Assembly: GCA_021789565.1 (NCBI GenBank)
Contig: JAJYJL010000615.1
Location: 1-5,787 of the forward strand
Length of the DNA stretch: 5,787 nucleotides
Source: Acidobacteriota bacterium
GTDB lineage: Bacteria > Acidobacteriota > Terriglobia > UBA7540
Direction: 5' to 3'
The position numbers and the translations under genes are program-made. The notes beneath the pieces were generated by a model that saw only the letters and a program-made list of their open reading frames with translations, was not told the DNA's origin and ran no database searches. This document shows positions 1 through 4,488 of this stretch, in pieces (the first letter of the stretch is position 1; the number at the start of each line of letters is the position of its first letter).

Positions 1-1667
1 CATTGGAATTTGAAGAAGTTGTTTCCCACACGGGTGGAATTCACACCTACATTTCGATCAAGGTTCCTTTATTTGACCCATGGGGACGGCCATACGCGGT
101 AGCCGGTATCTCCACCGATATCACAGAGCGCAAAAAAGCCGAGGAGGCCTTACTGCTGGAGATCAGCACGGTTCTGCTGTCCAACCTGGACGTTCGGGAG
201 CTTTTCACTGCGATCTCGGCAACCCTTCACCGGATTATGCCCCATGAATATGCGTCGCTGGCTCTTTATGGGCCCGAAAGCAAAGATCTCCGCCTGCTTT
301 CTTTGGAAAACCCCGACAGAGAAGCCGCGCTTGGGAAGGAGATGCTCTCGCCGGCTCAGGAGGCTCTGGCGGGCCGCGCAATGAATTCCCGCCAGCCACT
401 GGTTCTCAACGATCTTGAGGGCAACGACACCGGGACCAAAGCCACCGATCGCCTGATGGCGGAAGGCGTAAAGTCGGCCTGCTTCCTGCCCCTGATCACA
501 CAGGACCGCGTGCTCGGGACTCTGAATCTGGTCAGCCGGCAAAAAGATGCATTTGTCCAGCAGCACATTGATCTACTGCAGCAGGTTGCCAGCCATGTTG
601 CCATCGCTTTGGACAACGCCCTGACTTACCGCAAAGTGGCAGAGCTGAAAGAACGTCTGGCTGAAGAAAAGCTCTATCTCGAAGAAGAACTTCGAACGGA
701 ATATCCCTTTGAGGAAATCATCGGGGAAAGCGCCGCTCTGAAGCGAATCCTGAAGCAGGTGGAATCCGTGGGACCCACCAATGCCACCGTCCTGATTCTG
801 GGAGAAACCGGTACGGGAAAGGAATTGATTGCGCGCGCCATTCATGATTTAAGTCCCCGGCGTGACCGCACGTTCGTCAAGCTGAACTGTGCCGCCATCC
901 CCACAGGGTTGCTGGAAAGCGAACTTTTTGGGCACGAGAAAGGCGCCTTTACCGGCGCCATCTCGCAAAAAATCGGCCGGTTGGAGCTGGCCCACGAGGG
1001 AACCCTCTTCCTGGATGAAGTGGGGGACATCCCAATCGAACTCCAGCCCAAACTCCTGCGGGCCCTCCAGGAAAAAGAGTTTGAGCGGTTGGGCAGCACT
1101 CGAACGATTCCCGTAGATGTCCGTCTTCTGGCGGCAACCAATCGTGACCTGGCGAAGATGGTCGCTGACCGGGAATTCCGCAGCGACCTTTATTACCGCC
1201 TCAAAGTGTTCCCCATTACGGTGCCACCATTGCGGGAGCGCGCCGAAGACATCCCCATCCTCGTGCGCTACTTTGCCCAGAAGCATGCTGAGAGAATGCA
1301 CCGGCGCATTGAAATTATTCCTCCAGAGGCCATGGAGGCCCTCACCCGGTGGCCCTGGCCTGGCAACGTGCGCGAACTTGAAAATATTATCGAGCGGGCC
1401 GTCATCCTGTCTCCCGGGCCGGTTTTGCGTATCCCACTTGCAGAACTGGCTCCCATCGAAGGTGAAAACAGCAACGGGGACGGCCCCTGCACGCTGGAAG
1501 ATGCTGAGCGCGAACACATTATTCGCATCCTTCGAGAGACACGCGGAATTATCGGCGGCCCCAGCGGAGCTGCCACCCGCCTAGGCCTTAAGCGGACGAC
1601 GCTTAATTCCAAGATGCGGAAGCTTGGAATTACGCGTGATGAAATCAGCAAATCACCCCGGGCGTGA
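1..1667 (+). CDS. Sigma-54-dependent transcriptional activator, PAS-GAF-AAA+-Fis HTH, 5' partial
   Basis: This is an enhancer-binding protein that would use ATP hydrolysis to open sigma-54 RNA polymerase promoters. The frame is open from the left edge, so the TTG at position 3 is probably internal and an N-terminal part is missing. In residues counted from position 3: the end of a PAS/PAC domain (about 11-48, with the typical GISTDITERKKAEE ending), a GAF domain (about 50-203), a charged, probably coiled-coil linker (205-236), and the AAA+ domain from EEIIGES at 237. Walker A is GETGTGKE (267-274), the sigma-54-contacting loop is GAFTGA (314-319), Walker B is GTLFLDEVGD (333-342), and WPWPGNVRELENI closes the domain at 450-462. 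A Fis-type HTH lies at about 502-543. There is no receiver domain, so it senses directly through PAS/GAF as FhlA-type activators do; the ligand cannot be told. All catalytic motifs look intact. A sigma-54-like promoter follows the gene. Confidence 0.96.
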   Translation, partial: LEFEEVVSHTGGIHTYISIKVPLFDPWGRPYAVAGISTDITERKKAEEALLLEISTVLLSNLDVRELFTAISATLHRIMPHEYASLALYGPESKDLRLLSLENPDREAALGKEMLSPAQEALAGRAMNSRQPLVLNDLEGNDTGTKATDRLMAEGVKSACFLPLITQDRVLGTLNLVSRQKDAFVQQHIDLLQQVASHVAIALDNALTYRKVAELKERLAEEKLYLEEELRTEYPFEEIIGESAALKRILKQVESVGPTNATVLILGETGTGKELIARAIHDLSPRRDRTFVKLNCAAIPTGLLESELFGHEKGAFTGAISQKIGRLELAHEGTLFLDEVGDIPIELQPKLLRALQEKEFERLGSTRTIPVDVRLLAATNRDLAKMVADREFRSDLYYRLKVFPITVPPLRERAEDIPILVRYFAQKHAERMHRRIEIIPPEAMEALTRWPWPGNVRELENIIERAVILSPGPVLRIPLAELAPIEGENSNGDGPCTLEDAEREHIIRILRETRGIIGGPSGAATRLGLKRTTLNSKMRKLGITRDEISKSPRA

Positions 1668-1793
1668 CGAAATATCATCACCTGATTACTCGCCGTCATT
1701 TGCCTATTCTGCGCCGAGATAACGTCCGACTGCGCCATCCAGCTAATCTGCTGAATCTAAAGCCTAAATTTCAGTTTTAAAATTTCCGTCATT

Positions 1794-1809
1794 TGGAATG
1801 GCAAGTGCT
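1794..1809 (+). promoter_or_regulatory. Candidate sigma-54 (-24/-12) promoter
   Basis: TGGAATG, four bases, then GTGCT resembles the consensus TGGCACG-N4-TTGCW. The invariant GG (1795-1796) and GC (1807-1808) are exactly ten bases apart, and three positions of the consensus differ (the two C residues of the -24 element and the first T of the -12 element). The predicted start is near 1820, where a short hairpin begins (GTGGA 1820-1824, TCCAC 1833-1837). It precedes the receiver-like gene and follows a sigma-54 activator gene, which makes it plausible. A chance match is still possible. Confidence 0.4.
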
Positions 1810-1873
1810 TTCCCATCAAGTGGAAGTTCAAGTCCACCTATCCTGACGCGCCAGGAATGGCTGGACCCTTGGC

Positions 1874-1878
1874 AGGAG
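1874..1878 (+). promoter_or_regulatory. Ribosome binding site fixing the start of the receiver-like gene
   Basis: AGGAG lies nine bases before ATG 1888. The alternative in-frame ATG at 1798 has no such site, its extra 30 residues do not resemble a receiver, and it overlaps the candidate sigma-54 promoter. Confidence 0.75.
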
Positions 1879-1887
1879 AATAATACC

Positions 1888-2304
1888 ATGGCGGAACAAA
1901 TCAATGCCCTGCTGGTCCACACCGAGAATGAAACTTTACAGAATTTGGCACGGACGCTTAAGTCCCTCAGTGTCAAAGTGATTTTCGCCCGAAATTGCCG
2001 TGAGGCTGCGCGGCTCTTCAAGAAGGAGGGGGGGATCGACCTGGTTTTTGCAGGGACGGATTTGCCGGACGGGATCTGGGTAGACGTCCTGAGGCTGGCA
2101 CAGCAGTCGAACAGCTACGCGCCCGTCATCGTGGTGTCGCAAATGGTGGATGTGGGGCTCTACTTGGAGGCGCTTGGGAGAGGCGCATTCGACTTTGTGA
2201 CGCCCCCGTTTGTGGCTTCCGACTTAGCCCACATTGTTCGTTCCGCGATCTATAAGGAGCTCGTCAGCGTGAAGCATGATCTGACGGCGCCTCCCGCGGC
2301 ATGA
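1888..2304 (+). CDS. Degenerate receiver-domain protein (pseudo-receiver)
   Basis: This is a 138-residue stand-alone protein with the response-regulator receiver fold. The beta-1 strand is NALLVHTENE (6-15), beta-3 with its following turn is IDLVFAGTDLPDG (50-62), beta-4 is PVIVVSQ (79-85), and FDFVTPPF (101-108) is the usual 'DYLxKPF' region. The working residues are gone: the acidic pair after beta-1 is His11-Thr12, the phospho-accepting Asp position is Gly56, and the conserved Lys before Pro-Phe is Pro106. Only the Ser/Thr position (Ser84) is kept. It therefore should not be phosphorylated in the normal way and may work by protein-protein contact. There is no output domain. It follows the sigma-54 activator gene by 220 bp, with a candidate -24/-12 promoter and a good ribosome binding site. 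Its partner is unknown. Confidence 0.85.
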   Translation: MAEQINALLVHTENETLQNLARTLKSLSVKVIFARNCREAARLFKKEGGIDLVFAGTDLPDGIWVDVLRLAQQSNSYAPVIVVSQMVDVGLYLEALGRGAFDFVTPPFVASDLAHIVRSAIYKELVSVKHDLTAPPAA

Positions 2305-2356
2305 GAAGAAAGGAGTTTCTCGCGGCAGAACCAGGCTGGCAAACTAAGGGAACAGC

Positions 2357-2376
2357 GTTGCAGCTATGATTGCAAC
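2357..2376. repeat. Inverted repeat GTTGCA / TGCAAC
   Basis: Perfect 6-bp arms (2357-2362 and 2371-2376) are separated by eight bases. It lies between the receiver-like gene and the STAS gene and could be a hairpin after the former or an operator. No T-run follows. Confidence 0.4.
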
Positions 2377-2415
2377 CAGTAGCCGTGAGCACAATTGACA
2401 ATCGGCACGCGCAGT

Positions 2416-2431
2416 CTGACAAAACGGTCAG
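2416..2431. promoter_or_regulatory. Palindrome CTGAC-N6-GTCAG upstream of the STAS gene
   Basis: Perfect 5-bp arms (2416-2420 and 2427-2431) lie 71 bp before the STAS start codon, so this may be an operator for the STAS/FNR-like unit. Its spacing differs from the GTGA-N6-TCAC sites found further downstream, so it need not bind the same protein. A TTGACA hexamer at 2395-2400 lies just upstream, but no good -10 partner is seen. Confidence 0.35.
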
Positions 2432-2454
2432 GTGTTCATAAATCATACTTACTG

Positions 2455-2479
2455 CAGCAATACGTTGCTGAGATTTTTT
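2455..2479 (+). terminator. Terminator-like hairpin in the STAS leader
   Basis: CAGCAA (2455-2460) and TTGCTG (2465-2470) form a 6-bp stem with a TACG loop, followed by AGA and six T residues (2474-2479). It looks like a short intrinsic terminator but ends only 22 bp before the STAS ATG. It could end transcription of the upstream gene, end a short RNA from the 2305-2454 gap, or act as a leader attenuator. The stem is short and half A-T, so its strength is uncertain. Confidence 0.45.
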
Positions 2480-2501
2480 GTTGTACCAAGGACGGTGAAA
2501 A

Positions 2502-2798
2502 ATGCTAAAAATAACGTTTAATAGCACGCCGGAAGGCACGAAGGTCAAGCTTGAAGGAAAGCTTTCCGGACCCTGGGTCGAGGAGCTGGAGCGAAGCTGG
2601 AAGGAACACTCGCCTCAAGCTTCTGAAAATGTCATAATAGACTTATCGGATGTCACTTACATTGACCCTGAGGGGAAGCGCTTTTTGGCCCGCATGGTAG
2701 ACAAGGGGGTCTGCTTTGAAGGAACGCATTTGATGACGAAATATGTGATTGACGAAATCACACGTGTAGGAATACGTTCTGGAAGGAACGGAGGATAA
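2502..2798 (+). CDS. STAS-domain protein, anti-sigma-factor-antagonist-like
   Basis: This 98-residue protein has a single STAS-like fold. KVKLEGKLSGPWVEELERSW (14-33) is the first strand, turn and helix, NVIIDLSDVTYIDPEGKRFL (43-62) holds the central strand and the key loop, and the C-terminal helix follows. In SpoIIAA-type anti-sigma antagonists the loop reads D-S-S-G and the serine is phosphorylated. Here it reads Asp55-Pro56-Glu57-Gly58, so that switch is absent. It may be a fixed binding partner or do something other than sigma-factor control. The start is supported by AAGGA at 2488-2492, nine bases before ATG. The stop codon is one base before the start of the FNR-like gene, so the two are almost surely co-transcribed and may act in one pathway. 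Confidence 0.85.
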   Translation: MLKITFNSTPEGTKVKLEGKLSGPWVEELERSWKEHSPQASENVIIDLSDVTYIDPEGKRFLARMVDKGVCFEGTHLMTKYVIDEITRVGIRSGRNGG

Positions 2799-2799
2799 C

Positions 2800-3516
2800 A
2801 TGAGATCGCCATACGGATTAGAGCTGGTTGAAGACTGCCAGACCTGCTCGAATAAAGCCGGGGGATTCTTCTGTGATCTTTCTCCGGAAGGGCTGAAAGC
2901 ATTCGAGGCGATTAAGTACACAACCGCATATCCCGCCGGTGCCGTCCTCTTTGTAGAAGGACAATCCGCCCAGGGCGTCTTTCTGCTCTGTAAGGGCCGC
3001 GTGAAGCTCTCAATGACATCCAGCGAAGGCAAAACGCTGATTCTGAGGATTATCACCCCTGGGGAGATTCTTGGATTGCACGCAACGGTCTCTGACACTG
3101 CGTTCCAGGCCACTGCTGAAACTCTTGAACCCTGCCAGGTCAACTTTATCAAACGCGATGATTTCCTGCGCCTGCTCCGTGATCACGGCGACGCTTCCAT
3201 CCGCGCGGCACAGCAACTGAGCGGCAGTTATCAGACGGCGTGCGAGCAAGTCCGCTCACTGGGATTGTCACAATCCGCACCGGAAAAGCTGGCCCGCTTT
3301 CTACTGGAATGGTCAGCCAAAGGGCAACCCTCCAACCAGGGAATCCGGGTGAAGCTGACCCTGACTCACGAGGAAATTGGCCAGATCATTGGAACTTCGC
3401 GAGAGACTGTGACCCGTACGTTGGGCGAATTCAAGTCCAAGCACCTTGCCGAACTGAAGGGCTCAACCCTTGTGATCGAGAACAAATCGGCCCTCGAAGC
3501 CTTCCTGGGCGGGTAG
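2800..3516 (+). CDS. FNR-like Crp-family transcriptional regulator with probable Fe-S cluster
   Basis: A 238-residue Crp/Fnr protein: Cys-containing N-terminus (about 1-27), cyclic-nucleotide-type beta-roll (about 38-115), dimer helix (about 130-156) and winged HTH (about 160-236). Cys13, Cys16 and Cys25 form CX2CX8C, and Cys112, in ETLEPCQVNF, falls where E. coli FNR has its fourth ligand Cys122. A labile 4Fe-4S cluster and oxygen or NO sensing are therefore likely, although the last N-terminal spacing (8) is longer than in E. coli FNR (5). The usual cAMP-contacting Arg-Ser/Thr-Ala is not visible. The recognition helix reads TSRETVTR: Arg201, Glu202 and Arg206 match CRP's three base-contacting residues, whereas E. 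coli FNR has Val at the first position. The predicted site is thus GTGA-N6-TCAC, found three times downstream. GGAGG at 2790-2794, inside the STAS gene's end, serves as ribosome binding site. Confidence 0.93.
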   Translation: MRSPYGLELVEDCQTCSNKAGGFFCDLSPEGLKAFEAIKYTTAYPAGAVLFVEGQSAQGVFLLCKGRVKLSMTSSEGKTLILRIITPGEILGLHATVSDTAFQATAETLEPCQVNFIKRDDFLRLLRDHGDASIRAAQQLSGSYQTACEQVRSLGLSQSAPEKLARFLLEWSAKGQPSNQGIRVKLTLTHEEIGQIIGTSRETVTRTLGEFKSKHLAELKGSTLVIENKSALEAFLGG

Positions 3517-3525
3517 CTCCGCCCA
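3506..3525 (+). terminator. GC-rich hairpin across the stop codon of the FNR-like gene
   Basis: TGGGCGG (3506-3512) pairs with CCGCCCA (3519-3525), with a possible extra G-U pair closing a four-base loop that contains the TAG stop. It is the strongest short hairpin at the end of this unit but no T-run follows, so it may protect the 3' end of the message or act with another factor rather than as a simple intrinsic terminator. Confidence 0.45.
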
Positions 3526-3535
3526 ACAATTCCTC

Positions 3536-3561
3536 CCTGGTTTGACCTTTCAAATGCCAGG
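3536..3561. repeat. Imperfect 10-bp stem-loop after the FNR-like gene
   Basis: CCTGG-TTTGA (3536-3545) pairs with TCAAA (3550-3554) and, after a two-base bulge, CCAGG (3557-3561), around a CCTT loop. The inner part TTTGA-N4-TCAAA is a perfect palindrome. It is either a 3'-end RNA hairpin or a binding site; no T-run follows. Confidence 0.45.
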
Positions 3562-3576
3562 AACGCGAGTTTGCCT

Positions 3577-3714
3577 ATGATTGCAGGCGGAAAACCCCCT
3601 ATGGTGATTGCCAGCAGGACGGATGCAAGCGGGAAGGCGTTAACTATCGTGACGCACATCACAGGCATGAGTGACGTGGCTCACTGCGACAGAAAAAGCG
3701 GACAGCTAGACTGA
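3577..3714 (+). CDS. Possible small protein, 45 residues, unrecognised
   Basis: ATG 3577 to TGA 3714 encodes a 45-residue peptide starting MIAGGKPPMVIASR. It is in the same frame as the FNR-like gene, with no stop between that gene's TAG and 3712. AGGAA at 3559-3563 is 13 bases upstream, which is long for a ribosome binding site. The two GTGA-N6-TCAC palindromes lie inside its 3' half. There is no recognisable motif or membrane segment. An open frame of this length can occur by chance. Confidence 0.15.
   Translation: MIAGGKPPMVIASRTDASGKALTIVTHITGMSDVAHCDRKSGQLD
3649..3662. promoter_or_regulatory. Crp/Fnr-type operator, site 1 (GTGA-N6-TCAC)
   Basis: GTGA (3649-3652), six bases, TCAC (3659-3662), then A. 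With flanks it matches nine of ten positions of TGTGA-N6-TCACA. The centre is 3655.5, exactly 22 bp before the centre of site 2, so both face the same side of the helix. The upstream FNR-like protein has the recognition residues expected for this site. Confidence 0.6.
3671..3684. promoter_or_regulatory. Crp/Fnr-type operator, site 2 (GTGA-N6-TCAC)
   Basis: AGTGA-N6-TCACT gives perfect 5-bp arms when the flanking bases are included. The centre is 3677.5. Counting from the -10-like TAGACT at 3707-3712, the predicted start is 3719 and this site is centred at -41.5, the textbook position for a class II Crp/Fnr activator. Site 1 would be at -63.5. Confidence 0.6.
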
Positions 3715-3726
3715 CTTCAATAGAAT
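3699..3726 (+). promoter_or_regulatory. Candidate promoter(s) driving the non-coding region
   Basis: There are two overlapping options. TAGACT (3707-3712) has four of six -10 matches and no good -35, as expected of an activated promoter, and would start at about 3719. TAGAAT (3721-3726) has five of six matches with CGGACA (3699-3704) 16 bp upstream as a four-of-six -35, and would start at about 3733, which would cut into the 11-bp inverted repeat. Both point rightward, away from the FNR-like gene and into sequence with no gene. Confidence 0.4.
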
Positions 3727-3729
3727 ACC

Positions 3730-3790
3730 GCCCGGGAATCCGCCCCAGCGGCCGACGATTTGCCCCACACGCGCCGTTCGATTCCCGGGC
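3730..3790. repeat. 11-bp perfect inverted repeat
   Basis: GCCCGGGAATC (3730-3740) and GATTCCCGGGC (3780-3790) are exact reverse complements separated by 39 bp. A T-rich stretch (3797-3813) follows but starts several bases after the helix, so this is not a standard terminator. The inner loop repeats GCCCCA (3742-3747 and 3762-3767). Confidence 0.8.
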
Positions 3791-3804
3791 TTACTCCTTT
3801 TTGG

Positions 3805-3916
3805 GGTCTTTTTCGGCCAGCAACCCTCTTTCCAGACCTGCTCCACAATAGACGAACCTCGCTGACCGTCAAAAGACCGCACCCCGTTGCAGTCCGTATC
3901 GCCATGGTCTTTTTCG
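3805..3916 (+). repeat. 11-bp direct repeat GGTCTTTTTCG with a complementary segment between the copies
   Basis: Copies at 3805-3815 and 3906-3916 are identical and 101 bp apart. AAAAGACC at 3871-3878 is complementary to the first eight bases of both, so an RNA could switch between a 58-base and a 27-base loop form. The second form puts GGTCTTTTT at the 3' end, resembling an intrinsic terminator with only four G-C pairs. Confidence 0.6.
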
Positions 3917-4329
3917 CATGTGAGTGACGCTCTGTGCACGTCAAGAGGATTGAAAATCCAGCCTGGCGGTCGTAAGTAGGTTGCGGCGAATTTTCTTTTC
4001 AGGCAGGCTCTATTTGGGGCCAGACAAGGTGTCCAGGTCTTTGCCAAGAGTCAAGCGATTGGTCGGGATCTCGAAGGCCTCCAGTTTCCGGGCGACGAAA
4101 AGATGGTGACTCAGCAACTGGTCGCACATAGCCGTTCTGCTCCACTCGGCCCGCCGAGGTTTAACAGGAACGACAGAATTCTCTGCGGGACTAACGGTTT
4201 ACTGTGCAAACTCGAAATCTACTGTAAAAACGGAAAAAACAATAACGAGGCCGCAGCGCATCAGGGATATCCTTCAGCAGACTGCGAATAATGATGCACA
4301 TCAAGACGAATGGGCAGGAAGTGAGGATC

Positions 4330-4371
4330 ATGAGTGGAAATCCAGCGCAATGCTGCAACCTCTTCCGATGA
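4330..4371 (+). CDS. Possible 13-codon leader peptide with Cys-Cys
   Basis: ATG 4330 to TGA 4371 encodes MSGNPAQCCNLFR. AGGAA (4316-4320) sits nine bases before the ATG, a good spacing, and the TGA overlaps the first half of the FNR-box-like palindrome. An in-frame ATG pair further upstream would give 26 codons but lacks a ribosome binding site. It would need its own promoter, and chance is a fair explanation. Confidence 0.15.
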   Translation: MSGNPAQCCNLFR

Positions 4372-4381
4372 TTTACATCAA
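4368..4381. promoter_or_regulatory. FNR-box-like palindrome (ATGAT-N4-ATCAA)
   Basis: It matches nine of ten defined bases of the E. coli FNR consensus TTGAT-N4-ATCAA. The centre is 4374.5, about 97 bp before the predicted start of the HTH-less gene, and it shares the TGA-N6-TCA geometry of the other sites. Confidence 0.5.
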
Positions 4382-4388
4382 AATCTGG

Positions 4389-4404
4389 TCACAAGGGGTT
4401 GTGA
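4389..4404. promoter_or_regulatory. Palindrome TCACAA-GGGG-TTGTGA
   Basis: Perfect 6-bp arms with a GGGG spacer, centred at 4396.5. The half-sites are those of CRP but in the reverse order (TCACA-N6-TGTGA), so a normal CRP-like dimer would not read it in the standard way. It is 22 bp from the FNR-like box and 33 bp from the next palindrome. Confidence 0.5.
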
Positions 4405-4422
4405 ATAACGGCACTTTCCTGG

Positions 4423-4436
4423 GTGACTGTCATCAC
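4423..4436. promoter_or_regulatory. Crp/Fnr-type operator, site 3 (GTGA-N6-TCAC)
   Basis: GTGA (4423-4426), CTGTCA, TCAC (4433-4436), centred at 4429.5. A -10-like TACACT at 4460-4465 predicts a start near 4471-4472, placing the site at about -42, again the class II position. The start is followed by a 17-base leader carrying the ribosome binding site of the HTH-less gene. Confidence 0.6.
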
Positions 4437-4459
4437 TGCCTGTCAATTGCCTGAACCGG

Positions 4460-4482
4460 TACACTGACAACAGATTGAGGGA
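4460..4482 (+). promoter_or_regulatory. -10-like element and ribosome binding site of the HTH-less gene
   Basis: TACACT (4460-4465) matches four of six -10 bases, with no clear -35, as is usual for activator-dependent promoters. GAGGGA (4477-4482) lies six bases before ATG 4489. Confidence 0.45.
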
Positions 4483-4488
4483 AGTCAC

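Larger units (their letters stand above)
3719..3916 (+). ncRNA. Candidate structured small RNA, about 195 nt
   Basis: A transcript starting near 3719 would first form an 11-bp perfect helix, GCCCGGGAATC (3730-3740) with GATTCCCGGGC (3780-3790), around a 39-base loop. Further on, AAAAGACC (3871-3878) can pair with GGTCTTTT at 3805-3812 or with GGTCTTTT at 3906-3913. The two pairings exclude each other, and the second ends in a T-run like a weak terminator. The promoter and two operators sit upstream and no protein gene fits. No match to a known RNA family is recognised by eye. Existence of the transcript is inferred, not shown. Confidence 0.35.
3517..4488. other. Long gap without a convincing protein gene
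   Basis: These 972 bp between the FNR-like gene and the HTH-less Crp-like gene carry no reading frame that resembles a known protein. The longest frames (3706-4047 on the minus strand and 4103-4291 on the plus strand) have low-complexity or Cys/Trp-rich translations and no good ribosome binding site. What it does hold, listed separately: hairpins, five palindromic Crp/Fnr-type sites in two clusters, two predicted promoters and repeats that suggest a structured RNA. The part from about 3920 to 4360 shows little beyond short hairpins such as GGATT/AATCC (3947-3959) and CTCGG/CCGAG (4145-4158). Confidence 0.7.

Noticed and set aside
849..1517. A 222-residue frame antisense to the AAA+ domain
   Set aside because: It is a by-product of the codon use of the conserved sigma-54 activator, with no family resemblance.
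1798..1887. A longer start for the receiver-like gene
   Set aside because: The extra 30 residues do not fit a receiver, there is no ribosome binding site at 1798, and AGGAG at 1874-1878 favours 1888.
2301..2369. A 22-codon frame overlapping the receiver-like gene's stop as ATGA
   Set aside because: The overlap could allow coupled translation, but the peptide has no features and there is no ribosome binding site.
2403..2418. A second sigma-54-like promoter (CGGCACG...) before the STAS gene
   Set aside because: The -24 half looks good, but ten bases after GG the sequence is CT, not GC, so the -12 element is missing.
3366..3668. A hydrophobic 100-residue frame on the minus strand
   Set aside because: It overlaps the end of the FNR-like gene in antisense, and its second half is plainly a shadow of that coding sequence. 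The hydrophobic first part has no ribosome binding site.
3771..3795. A tRNA or tmRNA T-arm-like string (GTTCGATTCCCGG)
   Set aside because: The loop bases fit, but the five bases before it (CGCCG) cannot pair with CCCGG, and no acceptor, D or anticodon arms are present. The 3' half instead pairs with 3730-3740.
3706..4047. A 113-residue reading frame on the minus strand
   Set aside because: The translation is rich in Trp, Cys and basic residues with no motif, there is no good ribosome binding site, and it is antisense to the predicted RNA and inverted repeats.
4198..4230. Repeated ACTGT motifs resembling SOS boxes or a promoter
   Set aside because: There is no inverted ACAG partner at LexA spacing, and the -10-like hexamer matches only three of six bases.
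4103..4291. A 62-residue reading frame on the plus strand
   Set aside because: There is no recognisable domain or ribosome binding site, and the composition is unlike the neighbouring genes. The frame is open further upstream to about 3978 but without a resemblance to any protein I know.
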